Below, piece by piece: positions 17,838 to 28,563 of a stretch of 64,000 nt of DNA. Source of the DNA: JAENVT01 sp039931555 (GTDB taxonomy: Bacteria; Actinomycetota; Acidimicrobiia; Acidimicrobiales; Ilumatobacteraceae). The notes under the pieces were generated by a model. That model ran no database searches, had not been told where the DNA came from, and saw only the letters and a list, made by a program, of their open reading frames with translations. Each line of letters starts with the position of its first letter. Within the stretch, counting starts at the first letter, position 1. The translations under genes and the position numbers were made by a program. The stretch is taken from contig JBDTRP010000145.1 of NCBI GenBank assembly GCA_039931555.1, positions 46,583 through 110,582 on the forward strand. The letters run 5' to 3'.

Positions 17838-19182
17838 GGCCCGCTTCCGGCGCGACGCAGCATGGGCAGCGTCGGATGACGGAGCCCGCTGGGCGTTTCG
17901 GGCCGTCCTTGCCGGTTCGTTGATCGTGCTGTACCTCGTCGGGCGAAACCAGTGGTTCATCCGCGACGACTGGGCATTCACGTTCACGCGGGAGAAGGTC
18001 CATCAGGCGAGTGGGCTGGACGACATGCTGTTCATGGCTCAAGACGGTCATTGGATGACCATCCCGATCGTCATCTGGCGCGGGATCCACGCCATCTTCG
18101 GCACCGGCTCGTACTGGCCGTACCTCGTCCCGGCGATGGCGTGCCATCTCGGTATTGCAGTGATGGTCCGCAAGCTCAGCATGCGCGTCGGCGTCAGCGA
18201 GTGGACAGCGACGATCCTCGCCGGGACGCTCGCCGTGTTCGGGAGTGGCTGGGAGAACATCGTCTTCGCCATCCAACTCGTCTACAACCTGTCGTTGCTG
18301 GCGTTCCTGGTGCAGCTCTACCTGATCGACCATGACGGTCCGGCGGATCGGCGCGACGCTTTCGCAGCCGCCGCCGGCCTCGTCGCCGTGGCCTCGTCGG
18401 GGTTTGGTCCGTTCTTCATCATCGGGATCCTGTTCTTCGCTGTCATCCGCCGTCGGTGGCGGACCGCTGTCATCGCTACGGCTCCCATGGCGATCGTGTC
18501 GGCGTGGTGGTGGTTCTTCTGGGGCAGCGACCCGGCCGGCGATTCGATCGGCTCGTCTCCCTCTCAGGTGCCCGCATACGTCAACCGCGGGCTCTCGGCG
18601 GTGTTCCAGGGTCTGACCTCCACCGCCTCGTTGGTGGGCATCTCGTTGATCGCCACGTTGGCCGTGGTGCTGTGGCGACGGCGCGATGCCAAGGCTCACG
18701 ATGTCGTGCTGTCGCTCGCTGTCACGGCGACCTTGATCTACGTTGGGCTCGGCGTGCAGCGCGGCGGGTTCGGCGTGGAGACCGCAGCCAACTCGCGCTA
18801 CGTGTACATCGGCGCGGCGCTGTTCATCCCCGCATTCGGCATCGCTGTCGATCAGTTGGCTCGCCTGGGTTCGCCGGTCGTGTGGGCAGGCCGATTACTA
18901 CTGATCGGGGCGACGGCGATGAACGTCGGCGCGCTGCGGTCGAACAGCAGCGCCTGGGCCAACCGGGCGATCGCCGAACGCCACGTGCTCGAACTGGTGG
19001 CTGCCTCACCGTCCATCGCGACAGTCGATCAATCCATCGCGCCACTGCCCTTCAGCCCCGACGTGCGGATCGGCGACCTGCGCGCCCTGGTCGTCGATGG
19101 CGCCATCCATCCACATGCGGCGGCAACGCCCGAGGACCAAGCCCTCGTCGACGCAGCGCTGGCCCAGCCTCCCCCGCCCTAG
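17827..19182 (+). CDS. Polytopic membrane protein, GT-C glycosyltransferase-like
   Basis: 451 aa with about nine to ten hydrophobic segments spread from residue 27 to 370. The early loop QWFIRDDWAFTF has the acidic pair typical of the first extracytoplasmic loop of GT-C transferases. The C-terminal 70 residues are soluble and end in a proline run. GTG 17827 overlaps the GT2 gene. Role inferred: membrane transfer of a polyprenyl-linked sugar made by the preceding genes. I did not recognise a named family. Confidence 0.7.
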   Translation: MGVEARFRRDAAWAASDDGARWAFRAVLAGSLIVLYLVGRNQWFIRDDWAFTFTREKVHQASGLDDMLFMAQDGHWMTIPIVIWRGIHAIFGTGSYWPYLVPAMACHLGIAVMVRKLSMRVGVSEWTATILAGTLAVFGSGWENIVFAIQLVYNLSLLAFLVQLYLIDHDGPADRRDAFAAAAGLVAVASSGFGPFFIIGILFFAVIRRRWRTAVIATAPMAIVSAWWWFFWGSDPAGDSIGSSPSQVPAYVNRGLSAVFQGLTSTASLVGISLIATLAVVLWRRRDAKAHDVVLSLAVTATLIYVGLGVQRGGFGVETAANSRYVYIGAALFIPAFGIAVDQLARLGSPVVWAGRLLLIGATAMNVGALRSNSSAWANRAIAERHVLELVAASPSIATVDQSIAPLPFSPDVRIGDLRALVVDGAIHPHAAATPEDQALVDAALAQPPPP

Positions 19183-19204
19183 CGGCAGCCCGTCGATCAG
19201 GGCG

Positions 19205-19210
19205 TAGCGT
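19205..19210 (+). promoter_or_regulatory. -10 box for leaderless fumarase gene
   Basis: TAGCGT ending 6 nt before ATG 19217. Confidence 0.5.
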
Positions 19211-19216
19211 GAGGTC

Positions 19217-20862
<1,646 letters not shown>

Positions 20863-20863
<1 letters not shown>

Positions 20864-21264
20864 TGACTGCGAGCGACGAACTGCACGATGCAGCACTGGA
20901 CGCCCTGCCCGACGACGTCGCTGTCGTGATGGTCAACCTGATGAAGTTCAAGCCACGATCCGACGACGGAGACGGCAGTGGCTGGGATGCCTACGTCCGG
21001 TATTCACGGGCGGTGTCACCCCTCATCAAGGCGCGTGGGGCCGCCATCGTCTGGGCCGGCTTCGCCGGCGGAGCCGTGTTCGGTCCGACGGAGTTCGGTG
21101 AGTGGGACTACGTCGCGTTGGTGCGCTACCCCTCGAAAGGGGCGTTCCGCGACATGATCGTGTCGGCCGAGTACGACGCCGCGAACGTCCACCGCCTGAA
21201 CGGGGTCGAGCGCCACGTGATCGTCGTCACCGAAGAGGCGTACGGCCGCTTTCGCGACGACTAG
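20863..21264 (+). CDS. DUF1330-like / EthD-NIPSNAP-like small protein
   Basis: 133 aa. VAVVMVNLMKFKPR ... WDAYVRYSRAVSPLIKARGAAIVWAGFAGGAVFGP ... WDYVALVRYPSKGAFRDMIVSAEYDAAN matches the ferredoxin-like alpha-beta barrel of DUF1330. Translationally coupled to fumA (TGATG). No catalytic residues are assigned for the family; a dimeric barrel enzyme or ligand binder is likely. Confidence 0.75.
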
Positions 21265-21286
21265 GCCCGCCAGCCAACCAATCCTT

Positions 21287-21380
21287 GGGCGCGATTCCGG
21301 TACTGCCAGTTCCGCTTTCGCGCCCACACACCCTGGTTGGGCGCGTTGTGAGCACTCCTGCTACCGGAGTCGCGCCCAAC
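21287..21380. repeat. Dispersed double-hairpin repeat A, copy 1
   Basis: Two adjacent hairpins. The first, 21287-21325, is an imperfect 18-3-18 stem starting GGGCGCGATTCCGGTACT. The second, 21336-21380, is closed by GTTGGGCGCG/CGCGCCCAAC. Its 18-nt first arm is the exact reverse complement of 55638-55655 in copy 2. It lies between the DUF1330 gene and yjjI. Confidence 0.8.
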
Positions 21381-21482
21381 ATGCGAACGTTTCCAGACGT
21401 GCCACCCGGCCGACGGCCAGCGAGATCGGTCGTGGCCCGAACACAGGTCCTTCGACTCTGTCATCGTGGCGATCTGGCGGCG

Positions 21483-21488
21483 TACGGT
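21483..21488 (+). promoter_or_regulatory. -10 box for leaderless yjjI
   Basis: TACGGT ending 7 nt before ATG 21496; supports that start over the longer open frame. Confidence 0.5.
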
Positions 21489-21495
21489 CGAGTCG

Positions 21496-23046
21496 ATGGA
21501 GATGGCAGAGATGCGCACTCGGGCGACCGCACTGGTTCGCGACGCGAGCCTCGGTTACGACCAGAAGCTGCGCCGGTTGGCGGCCCTCGCGACCGAGTCG
21601 ATCGCCTATCCCACGCTGTCGTTCGCATGCCAGGAGGCGCTCGACAAACGGGTGATCTGCGACATGTACGAGGGCAGCGCTCCGTACACCCCGCGCTACG
21701 TGCTGCCCGACTACCAACTGGCGATCGCCAACGGCTCGGCTCACCTCGAGCTCGACCCGCCCACCACGCTCGATGATGCCCTGGCGTTCCTGCAGATCTT
21801 GTACTCGCACGTCCCGTCGGTCACGACCTACCCGGTGTACCTCGGTGATCTCGACAAGGTGCTCGCCCCATTCGTCGATGGCGTCAGTGACGAACAACTC
21901 GATCGTTCGCTCCGCCGGTTCTGGATCTCGCTCGACCGGATGCTGCCCGATGCGTTCGTGCACACCGACATCGGCCCGGCCGACAGCCGGTTGGCGCGCT
22001 CGATCCTGCGCGTCGAGCGATCGCTGCGTCAGGTCGTGCCCAACATCACGCTCAAGGTCGACCCCTCGATCACCCCTGACGACCTCGTGTTCGACGCGGT
22101 GCGGACGGTCTTCGAGACGGCCAAGCCCCACTTCGTCAACCACCCGATGATGGTCGGCGACCACGGCGAGCGCTACGCCGCGGTCAGTTGCTACAACTCG
22201 CTGAAGATCGGCGGTGGTGCGCACACGCTCGTTCGGCTGAACCTCAAAGAGGTCGTGCTGCGCCATACCGATAGCGTCGATGCGTTCCTTGCAGACACGC
22301 TGCCGTCGTACGTCGAGCTGACCGCCGAACTTGCCGAAGCCCGGGTCCGCTCGCTCGTGGAGGGACAGCGGTTCTTCGAAACCCATTGGCTGGTCCGCGA
22401 AGGGCTGATCTCGCTCGACCGCTTCTCGGCGATGTTCGGCATCTTCGGCCTCGCCGAGGCCGTGAACCTGCTCGTTGCCTACGAGGGCGGCATTGGCCGT
22501 TACGGCCACGATGCCCATGCCGACGCACTGTCCTACCGGATCACGGAACGCGTCGCCGAGCTCGTCGCCGCCCGCCCGATGCCGTATTGCGAGGGAGGCG
22601 CCGGCCGCTGCTACCTGCATTCGCAGAGCGGCATCGACCTCGACTCCGACGTCACAGCCGGCACCCGCATCCCCGTCGGCGACGAGCCGCCGATGTTCGA
22701 ACACATCACGACCTGCGCACCTCATCACCGCCTCTTTGCTTCGGGGATCAGCGATGTCTTCCATGTCGACGACACGGCGACGAGAAACCCGCAGGCGGTC
22801 GTCGACATCATCCGCGGCGCATTCGCCGCCGGCATGCGCGACTTCACGTTCAACCTCGACTCCAACGACTTCGTCCGAATCACCGGGTACCTCGTTCGCA
22901 AGAGCGACCTGGTCGGCATCGACGAGCGGGGAGCACGGCACAGCAGCGACTACCTCGCAGCCGGGTCAGAAGCTGCGTACCACCTGACCGAGCGTTGCGT
23001 GAAGAGAATCGGATGCCATGAGCGCGACCCACGGCCTGGTCACTGA
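21496..23046 (+). CDS. yjjI: YjjI-family glycyl-radical enzyme
   Basis: 516 aa. The glycyl-radical loop is FVRITGYLVRKSD with Gly464, and the likely active-site Cys232 lies in SCYNSLKIGGGAHT. N-terminal ICDMYEGSAPYTPRYVLPDYQ and HVPSVTTYPVYLGDLD are YjjI-like as I recall. The enzyme would form a radical on Gly464 only after activation by the downstream activase, and only when oxygen is absent or very low. The reaction of YjjI enzymes is not established to my knowledge. ATG 21496 is chosen because of the -10 box 7 nt upstream. Its 3' end overlaps yjjW by 29 nt. Confidence 0.85.
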   Translation: MEMAEMRTRATALVRDASLGYDQKLRRLAALATESIAYPTLSFACQEALDKRVICDMYEGSAPYTPRYVLPDYQLAIANGSAHLELDPPTTLDDALAFLQILYSHVPSVTTYPVYLGDLDKVLAPFVDGVSDEQLDRSLRRFWISLDRMLPDAFVHTDIGPADSRLARSILRVERSLRQVVPNITLKVDPSITPDDLVFDAVRTVFETAKPHFVNHPMMVGDHGERYAAVSCYNSLKIGGGAHTLVRLNLKEVVLRHTDSVDAFLADTLPSYVELTAELAEARVRSLVEGQRFFETHWLVREGLISLDRFSAMFGIFGLAEAVNLLVAYEGGIGRYGHDAHADALSYRITERVAELVAARPMPYCEGGAGRCYLHSQSGIDLDSDVTAGTRIPVGDEPPMFEHITTCAPHHRLFASGISDVFHVDDTATRNPQAVVDIIRGAFAAGMRDFTFNLDSNDFVRITGYLVRKSDLVGIDERGARHSSDYLAAGSEAAYHLTERCVKRIGCHERDPRPGH

Positions 23047-23875
23047 CACCATCGCGTTCTCCAGCGTGGATGGGCCGGGCAACCGGTTCGTGGTGTTCCT
23101 GCAGGGTTGCAACTTCGATTGCATCGCCTGCCACAACCCATACACCATCAACATCTGCAACGAGTGCGGCGAGTGTGTCACTGCCTGCCCCTCCGGCGCC
23201 ATCGGCTTCTCGCCGATCGGCCGCTTGGAGTGGAACCGCGACGCATGTCAAGGCGCCGAGGCATGCATTGCGGTGTGCCCGTGGGACGCGACGCCCAAAT
23301 CCGTGGTGCGACCGGCCTGGGAGCTCCTCACGGACATCCGAACGGCCGCGCCGTTCCTCTCGGGCATCACCGTGTCGGGCGGCGAGGCGACACAACAAGC
23401 CGGCTTCGTACGCGAGCTCTTCGGCGCGGTGAAATCCGACCCGGCCACGGCACACCTGACGTGCTTCGTGGATTCGAACGGTGCTGCCGATCGACTCACA
23501 TGGACATCGTTGCTGCCGGTGATGGACGCGGCGATGATCGACCTCAAGTGCCTCGACCCCGAGATCCACCGACTGATGACCGGACAGCCGAATGACCAGG
23601 TGCTCGAATCGATCCGGTACCTCGCCGCAGTCGACCGGCTCTACGAGGTTCGCCTGCTGCTGTTGCCCGGCATCAACGACGACCCGGGGTTGCTCGATCG
23701 CACGGCACGCTGGCTGGCCGACTTGGACCCCACCATGCGGATCAAGCTGATCGGGTTCCGGCATCACGGTGTGCGACCGACCACGAAGGGGCTCGTCGAA
23801 CCAACCGCCGAGCAGATGGCCAACTACCGCGACACGTTCGCGACGCGGGGCCTGTTCAGCCTCTGCGTGACCTAG
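23018..23875 (+). CDS. yjjW: YjjW-family glycyl-radical enzyme activase (radical SAM)
   Basis: 285 aa. The radical-SAM CxxxCxxC cluster is Cys31, Cys35 and Cys38 (GCNFDCIACHN). An inserted ferredoxin-like domain holds CNECGECVTACP (Cys47, 50, 53, 57) and CQGAEACIAVCP (Cys77, 83, 87). SAM-binding GGEATQQ follows (about 125). It cleaves SAM to abstract hydrogen from the glycine of its partner YjjI, whose gene it overlaps. Its stop shares the CTAG at 23872-23875 with the convergent ABC-F gene. Confidence 0.88.
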   Translation: MSATHGLVTDTIAFSSVDGPGNRFVVFLQGCNFDCIACHNPYTINICNECGECVTACPSGAIGFSPIGRLEWNRDACQGAEACIAVCPWDATPKSVVRPAWELLTDIRTAAPFLSGITVSGGEATQQAGFVRELFGAVKSDPATAHLTCFVDSNGAADRLTWTSLLPVMDAAMIDLKCLDPEIHRLMTGQPNDQVLESIRYLAAVDRLYEVRLLLLPGINDDPGLLDRTARWLADLDPTMRIKLIGFRHHGVRPTTKGLVEPTAEQMANYRDTFATRGLFSLCVT

Positions 23876-25488
23876 GCCAACGAGACCAGCTCGAGCCAGT
23901 CCTTGTTGAAGTAGTCGACTTCGCCGTCGGGCATCAACATGACCTTCGTCGGGCGAAGCTGCTCGACGAACTCGGTATCGTGGCTGACGAACACGATGGT
24001 TCCCTTCCACGCGTTCAGCGACTCGGTGACCGACTGTCGGCTGGGCGGGTCGAGGTTGTTGGTCGGCTCGTCGAGCAGCAACAGGTTGTTGCGCCCGACC
24101 ATCAACATCGCGAGTGCGAGCTTGGTCTTCTCGCCACCCGACAACGTGCCGCTCTCCTGGTACACCTTCTCACCGCTGAGGCCCATCATGCCGAGCATGC
24201 CGCGAAGTTGCGTCTCGGTGAGCACGACGTTGTTGGGCACGGCGGCGCGGATGTTGTCGAGCAGCGTCGCGTCGCTCTGCAGGTTGTCGTGCTCTTGTGC
24301 GTAGTAGCCGACGTTGACGTTGTGCCCGAAGCTGAAGACACCGGAGTTGGCCGTGGTCTCGCCGGCCAGGATGCGCAGCAGGCTGGTCTTGCCTGCCCCG
24401 TTCAGGCCGAGCACCAGCAGGCGGTCACCGCGACCGACATCGAACGACACGTTCTCGAACACCGGCGGCCCGCCATAGGACTTCGTCATGCGATGGGCGG
24501 TGATGACCGTCGTTCCGCTCGACGGTGGATCAGGGAACTTCACGCGCAGCGTGCGATCGCCCTTGCTGACGTGCACACGCTGGGCTTCGAGGCGGACGAT
24601 GTGCTTCTCCTTGCTGTGGGCCATGGCGGCCTTGCTCGACTTGGCACCGAAGCGATCGACGAGTGTCTGCAGCCGGGCGATCTCCTTGGTCTGCAGCGCC
24701 GCCTTCTTGGCCAGCCGCTCCTCGTCGTTCGCCCGCGAAGTTCGGTACTGGCTGTACGTGCCCTTGTACTCGACGATCTCCCCGACGGCATCTTCAGCAG
24801 GTCGATCGAGGTGCAGCACACGCGTGATCGCCTCGTCGAGCAGATCGAGGTCGTGGCTGATCACCAGCAGCGCCCCGCGGTACGTGCGCAGGAACTGCAA
24901 CAACCACGTCTTGGCATCGATGTCGAGGTGGTTGGTCGGCTCGTCGAGCAACAAGACGTCGGACCCGGCGAACAAGATGCGCGCCAGTTCGACTCGGCGA
25001 CGCTCGCCACCACTCAGCACGCCGATCGGCAGCTCCAACCGATCGCCACCGAGCCCCAGGCCGGCAGCCATCGCCCTCGCCTCGCTCTCGGCGCTGTAGC
25101 CACCAGAGGTGGCGAACTCGTCCTGTGCCTTGCTGTAGCGGCTGACGTTGCGTTCGCTGGCGTCTTCTTCCATCGTCAGGCGCAGCTTCTCCAGGCGGAT
25201 CAGCTCCTCGTCGATTCCGCGGCCACTGAGCACATGGGTGATGGCGGTCCGACCGTCGAGCACCCCGGCAATGCGCGGATCCTGCGGCAGGTAGCCGAAC
25301 CCGCCCTTGCGGAGGACCTTGCCGCCCGTGTGCTCCAGCGCGCCACCGAGCACCCGGAACAGGGTGGTCTTGCCAGCGCCGTTGCGCCCGACAAGGCCCA
25401 CTTTGTCGCGCGCCATGACGGTGAACGAGGCGCCGTCGATGATCTGGCGACCACCAACTTCCACCGAGAGCGCTTGGACCTGCAACAT
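23872..25488 (-). CDS. ABC-F ATPase (ribosome-associated type)
   Basis: 538 aa with two ATP-binding cassettes and no membrane segments. Cassette 1: Walker A GRNGAGKTT, signature LSGGERRR, Walker B LLLDEPTNHLD. Cassette 2: GLNGAGKTS, LSGGEKTK, LLLDEPTNNLD. The linker between them (about 240-320) is charged and helical, as in the P-site tRNA-interaction motif of translational ABC-F factors. ATG 25488 (MLQVQALSVEVGG) is chosen for alignment with the family; the frame is open upstream. Ends exactly at the convergent yjjW stop. Housekeeping (Uup/EttA-like) or resistance subtype not resolved. Confidence 0.88.
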   Translation of the reverse strand: MLQVQALSVEVGGRQIIDGASFTVMARDKVGLVGRNGAGKTTLFRVLGGALEHTGGKVLRKGGFGYLPQDPRIAGVLDGRTAITHVLSGRGIDEELIRLEKLRLTMEEDASERNVSRYSKAQDEFATSGGYSAESEARAMAAGLGLGGDRLELPIGVLSGGERRRVELARILFAGSDVLLLDEPTNHLDIDAKTWLLQFLRTYRGALLVISHDLDLLDEAITRVLHLDRPAEDAVGEIVEYKGTYSQYRTSRANDEERLAKKAALQTKEIARLQTLVDRFGAKSSKAAMAHSKEKHIVRLEAQRVHVSKGDRTLRVKFPDPPSSGTTVITAHRMTKSYGGPPVFENVSFDVGRGDRLLVLGLNGAGKTSLLRILAGETTANSGVFSFGHNVNVGYYAQEHDNLQSDATLLDNIRAAVPNNVVLTETQLRGMLGMMGLSGEKVYQESGTLSGGEKTKLALAMLMVGRNNLLLLDEPTNNLDPPSRQSVTESLNAWKGTIVFVSHDTEFVEQLRPTKVMLMPDGEVDYFNKDWLELVSLA

Positions 25489-25537
25489 GGCCGTCCATCG
25501 TGGCGGGGAAACGGCGAGTCCGCAACGCCACACGTCG

Positions 25538-25543
25538 TACGAT
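25538..25543 (+). promoter_or_regulatory. -10 box for leaderless DUF2752 gene
   Basis: TACGAT ending 6 nt before ATG 25550. Confidence 0.5.
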
Positions 25544-25549
25544 GGTGCG

Positions 25550-25990
25550 ATGGAACTCGGCCTGTCGGCGCACCTGCACGGAGGTTGGTCCCGCCGGGCA
25601 GCGCCGATCTGCTGTGGTGGGGCGCTCGTGGCCGCTGCGGGCGTGATCGCGACGCACGATCCCAGCACTGCCGGATCGCGGTACCCCGGCTGTGTGTTCC
25701 ACCAGATGACCGGCCTGTGGTGCCCCGGATGCGGCCTGACTCGAGGCACCTACCAGCTGCTGCACGGCCACGTCGGTGCCGCCCTGGGGTACAACGTCTT
25801 CACGCCATTGGCGCTCGCCGCGATCGTCGTGGCCTGGTTCGCCTGGCTCCGGGTGTCGTGGGGTGGCGCACCGATCCGCATTTCACCGACGGCCCAGCGG
25901 TGGGCAGCGTTCGCGCTGCCCGTGCTGCTCGTCGCCTACGGCGTCCTGAGGAACCTCCCAGTGGCGCCCCTACGCGCCCTCGCTCCGTAG
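25550..25990 (+). CDS. DUF2752 membrane protein
   Basis: 146 aa. Signature CVFHQMTGLWCPGCGLTRGTYQLLHGHVGAALGYN is the Cys-rich DUF2752 pattern. Membrane segments lie at about 20-38, 84-101 and 114-135. The two CPGC-type cysteines may bind a metal or be redox-active, but the family has no assigned role. Divergent from the ABC-F gene. Confidence 0.8.
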   Translation: MELGLSAHLHGGWSRRAAPICCGGALVAAAGVIATHDPSTAGSRYPGCVFHQMTGLWCPGCGLTRGTYQLLHGHVGAALGYNVFTPLALAAIVVAWFAWLRVSWGGAPIRISPTAQRWAAFALPVLLVAYGVLRNLPVAPLRALAP

Positions 25991-26002
25991 CACTTGAGCC
26001 TG

Positions 26003-27055
26003 TCAGGGCCCTGTCGGAGCTGGGACCGGCGGCGGTGGCGGTGGACCTCGACGTGGCTGCGTGACCGGAGGCGTCGTCGGCTGCGGGAGCGTCGAGGCCG
26101 GCGGTTGGGTCGGCGGCGTCGTTGCGACGGTCGGTGGCGTCGTTGCGACGGTGCCGGTGGGCTTGGTCGTCGGGGTTCCGCCCCCGGTAGTGGTCGCCGT
26201 CGGGGGTTTGACCGTGGTCGGTGTCGGCTTGACCGGGTTCTTCGGTGGGGTGTCGGTGCCGTTCACGCTGGCGCCCCGGTCGTCGGTGAACGAGGTGCTG
26301 AGACAATCACCCGCCGCTTGCGGGGCCTGGCCCATCACACCGGCCACGGTGGATGCCAATACCAGCCGCCCATCGTTGGTCAGGTGAAGCCCGTCACCGC
26401 GCAGGACCGTCGTGGCATCGGCCGTCGCGATGGCGCCCCAGTCGACCACACGGACATTGGAGAATTCAGCGGCAACCAACGCGATCGCGTCGTTGACCTC
26501 GCGGCGGCTCTCGTCGAACAGGGTCACCGTCAGCAGCACGATCGGGCTCGGCGTCAGTCGCTGCACGATCTTCTCCAACTGCTTCCGATACGCCAGTTGG
26601 TCGCCGAGGTAGTTGGAGCCGAGGAACACATATGCGGCGTCCCACTTCGCCGACAGCCGCTTGTCGAGCACCTGGTTGCCGAAGTCGACGAATCGGCTCG
26701 GCTCGGCGTCGACCTCGACCTGCCAGCCGAGCGGGACCAGAGCGTCGCACAACTCGCCTCCGTACCGCTTCGCCGCCGACGCGGTGATCGAGTCGCCGAT
26801 CATCAACAGTCGGTTGCCGGTGACCAGCGAACCGATCAATGGCAGCGGAGTCAGCGTGGTGGTCGAGGCGTCGGACACCGGTGCCACCGCGCCAGCATCC
26901 GTGGGCACGACGCCGGCATCGGGGTTGCTACCAGGCAAGATGCCCACACCCTCGATCGCCGGGTCGCGCGATGAGTCGGGGGCCGAGGCCGCAGCCGAGC
27001 ATGCTGCCAGCACCAGGCACAGCACCGTCAGGGTGACCTCGCGCCGCGCTCTCAT
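26003..27055 (-). CDS. SGNH/GDSL-like hydrolase lipoprotein with Pro/Thr-rich tail
   Basis: 350 aa. Lipoprotein signal MRARREVTLTVLCLVLAAC with Cys19 as lipidation site. SGNH block I is LLMIGDSITAS, the Asn block is LGSNYLGDQ, and the Asp-His block is DGLHLTNDG. The last 90 residues are a Pro/Thr repeat ending in a proline run, likely a wall-spanning or glycosylated linker. Expected to act outside the membrane as an acyl-esterase or acetyl-esterase on cell-wall polymers. An SD-like GGAGGG precedes ATG 27055. Confidence 0.82.
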   Translation of the reverse strand: MRARREVTLTVLCLVLAACSAAASAPDSSRDPAIEGVGILPGSNPDAGVVPTDAGAVAPVSDASTTTLTPLPLIGSLVTGNRLLMIGDSITASAAKRYGGELCDALVPLGWQVEVDAEPSRFVDFGNQVLDKRLSAKWDAAYVFLGSNYLGDQLAYRKQLEKIVQRLTPSPIVLLTVTLFDESRREVNDAIALVAAEFSNVRVVDWGAIATADATTVLRGDGLHLTNDGRLVLASTVAGVMGQAPQAAGDCLSTSFTDDRGASVNGTDTPPKNPVKPTPTTVKPPTATTTGGGTPTTKPTGTVATTPPTVATTPPTQPPASTLPQPTTPPVTQPRRGPPPPPPVPAPTGP

Positions 27056-27155
27056 CCCTCCATTGGAGCTAGCGCCGCCGAATTTCGCAAGTCAGGTTGA
27101 ACAAACGTTGAAACGACAACACCCCGACGCACACCGTTGACCGGCGCGAAACGAC

Positions 27156-27548
27156 TCAGTTGCGCGCCCGCAACGCGTCGCGGATCTCGGTCAGAAGATC
27201 GATCTCGTTCGGCCCCGGCGGGGCGACCTCGATCGGCTTGCGCATCTTGCTGTACGCCTTCAGCATCATGAACAGCACGAGGCCGACGATGATCAGCGAG
27301 ATGACCTGCGTCAACACGACACCGATCGAGATGGTCGATTCGTTTGCCGTGCCTTTGCGGACCGTGAACGTCAGGACGTTGTCGAGGTTCGGCTTGCCGA
27401 CGATCGCGCCGATCACCGGGTTCACGATGCCATCCATGAATGCGTCGATGACCGCCTTCACAGCGATCGCCAAGATGAATGCAACCGCAATCTCGATGAG
27501 GTTCCCGGTCGTAACGAAGTCCTTGAACTCCTTCAGAAAATTCTTCAC
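27156..27548 (-). CDS. mscL: Large-conductance mechanosensitive channel MscL
   Basis: 130 aa from GTG 27548 (VKNFLKEFKDFVTTGNLIEIAVAF), preceded by an SD-like AAGGGGAA. Two membrane helices: about 15-45, with the pore-lining AVAFILAIAVKAVIDAF, and about 70-95. The NPVIGAIVG segment and the C-terminal helix LLTEIRDALRARN are family features. Homopentameric channel that vents solutes on hypo-osmotic shock. The open frame extends to 27617, but the shorter start matches family length. Confidence 0.92.
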   Translation of the reverse strand: MKNFLKEFKDFVTTGNLIEIAVAFILAIAVKAVIDAFMDGIVNPVIGAIVGKPNLDNVLTFTVRKGTANESTISIGVVLTQVISLIIVGLVLFMMLKAYSKMRKPIEVAPPGPNEIDLLTEIRDALRARN

Positions 27549-27636
27549 TGTCGTTCCCCTTTTGGTGTGAGCGGATCCGCCGCTGCGCCATTGAAGCACG
27601 TCGTCGGACCGTGCCATGGCACCACTTCGCAGGCAC

Positions 27637-27642
27637 TACCCT
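27637..27642 (+). promoter_or_regulatory. -10 box for leaderless membrane-protein gene
   Basis: TACCCT ending 7 nt before ATG 27650. Confidence 0.5.
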
Positions 27643-27649
27643 GCGGCCG

Positions 27650-28540
27650 ATGGGCAATGGGACACCCGTGCCGGCGGATCAGCCGAAGCGCCGGGCAAGG
27701 ACAGGTCACGACGGCGAACACCGGCTCGACGACCTGTTGCTCGACCGGATCGACGCGTTCCGGGTCGTGCGCGCCGACACTGCCGAGGAACGGGGTGCGA
27801 TCCTCGAGCAGATCGCCGGGCGCGGCAAGCCCGAGCAGGACATCGTCAAAGAGCTGGGCAAGATGCGCCCCCTCTGGCGCCCGGACCGATTCGAAGAGGC
27901 GCATCGCGTCGCCATGCGCTCGTTGGAGGTGCTCGACCGCAACGGCGTACGTGCCCCGAAGATGCCGAGGCTCGGCCCGCTGACGCCGATCGCCGGGTAC
28001 TTCGTGCAACAGATGACCCGATGGATCGTCAAGGGTTATCAGAACCGCCTGGTCACCAGGTTGCGACGGCTGTACGAACGCCGCGAGGCCAACTGCGTGT
28101 GGGGCAGCCCCGAACACGTGATGCTGCGTCGAGCGCGCATCAACGCCGTGCAGGTCGAGCAGGGCTACAAGGGCAACCAGTTGGGCCTGCCGACGTTCCT
28201 GGTTGGCGGGGCGATCCTGTCGAGTGCGGTCTCGGCGCTGCGGGCGTTCTTCGTCTGGGCGATCAGCGGGATCGTCGGCGTGATCGTGTTCACCGCCGTG
28301 CTTGCGGTGGTGTTCGCCAGCCTTGCGTGGGCCGCGCTGTACGCCGCGGGTGTCGCCCGCCGGCGCATCCGCCTGTCGACCGATCAACCGATCAAGGCGC
28401 TCTTCGAGACCATCGGCGCGTGCGGCAACCCACCGAAGGACGACTCGTACACCTTTGCGGTATACGCCATCGTGCTGCTCGTGATGGCCTGGATCCTGGT
28501 CCCGGCGGCAGCCTGGTTGGTGATCTCCAAAGCCAGGTAG
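27650..28540 (+). CDS. Membrane protein of unknown function
   Basis: 296 aa. Basic, helical cytoplasmic N-terminus (to about 175), then three hydrophobic segments: about 183-203 (LPTFLVGGAILSSAVSALRAFFVW), 203-235 and 270-295. No enzyme motif seen. It lies among envelope genes (MscL, M23 peptidase, lipoproteins). ATG 27650 is supported by the TACCCT box 7 nt upstream. I do not recognise a family. Confidence 0.65.
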   Translation: MGNGTPVPADQPKRRARTGHDGEHRLDDLLLDRIDAFRVVRADTAEERGAILEQIAGRGKPEQDIVKELGKMRPLWRPDRFEEAHRVAMRSLEVLDRNGVRAPKMPRLGPLTPIAGYFVQQMTRWIVKGYQNRLVTRLRRLYERREANCVWGSPEHVMLRRARINAVQVEQGYKGNQLGLPTFLVGGAILSSAVSALRAFFVWAISGIVGVIVFTAVLAVVFASLAWAALYAAGVARRRIRLSTDQPIKALFETIGACGNPPKDDSYTFAVYAIVLLVMAWILVPAAAWLVISKAR

Positions 28541-28563
28541 CACCGTTCGCTCGCCGGGTGCTG

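Noticed and set aside
21361..22941. 526-codon minus-strand frame opposite yjjI
   Set aside because: yjjI carries the glycyl-radical and Cys motifs in the other strand; the antisense translation has no family pattern.
23980..26064. Open frame of about 694 codons opposite the ABC-F gene
   Set aside because: Antisense to clear ABC-F motifs; composition (Val/His/Glu/Asp-rich) is typical of an antisense shadow.
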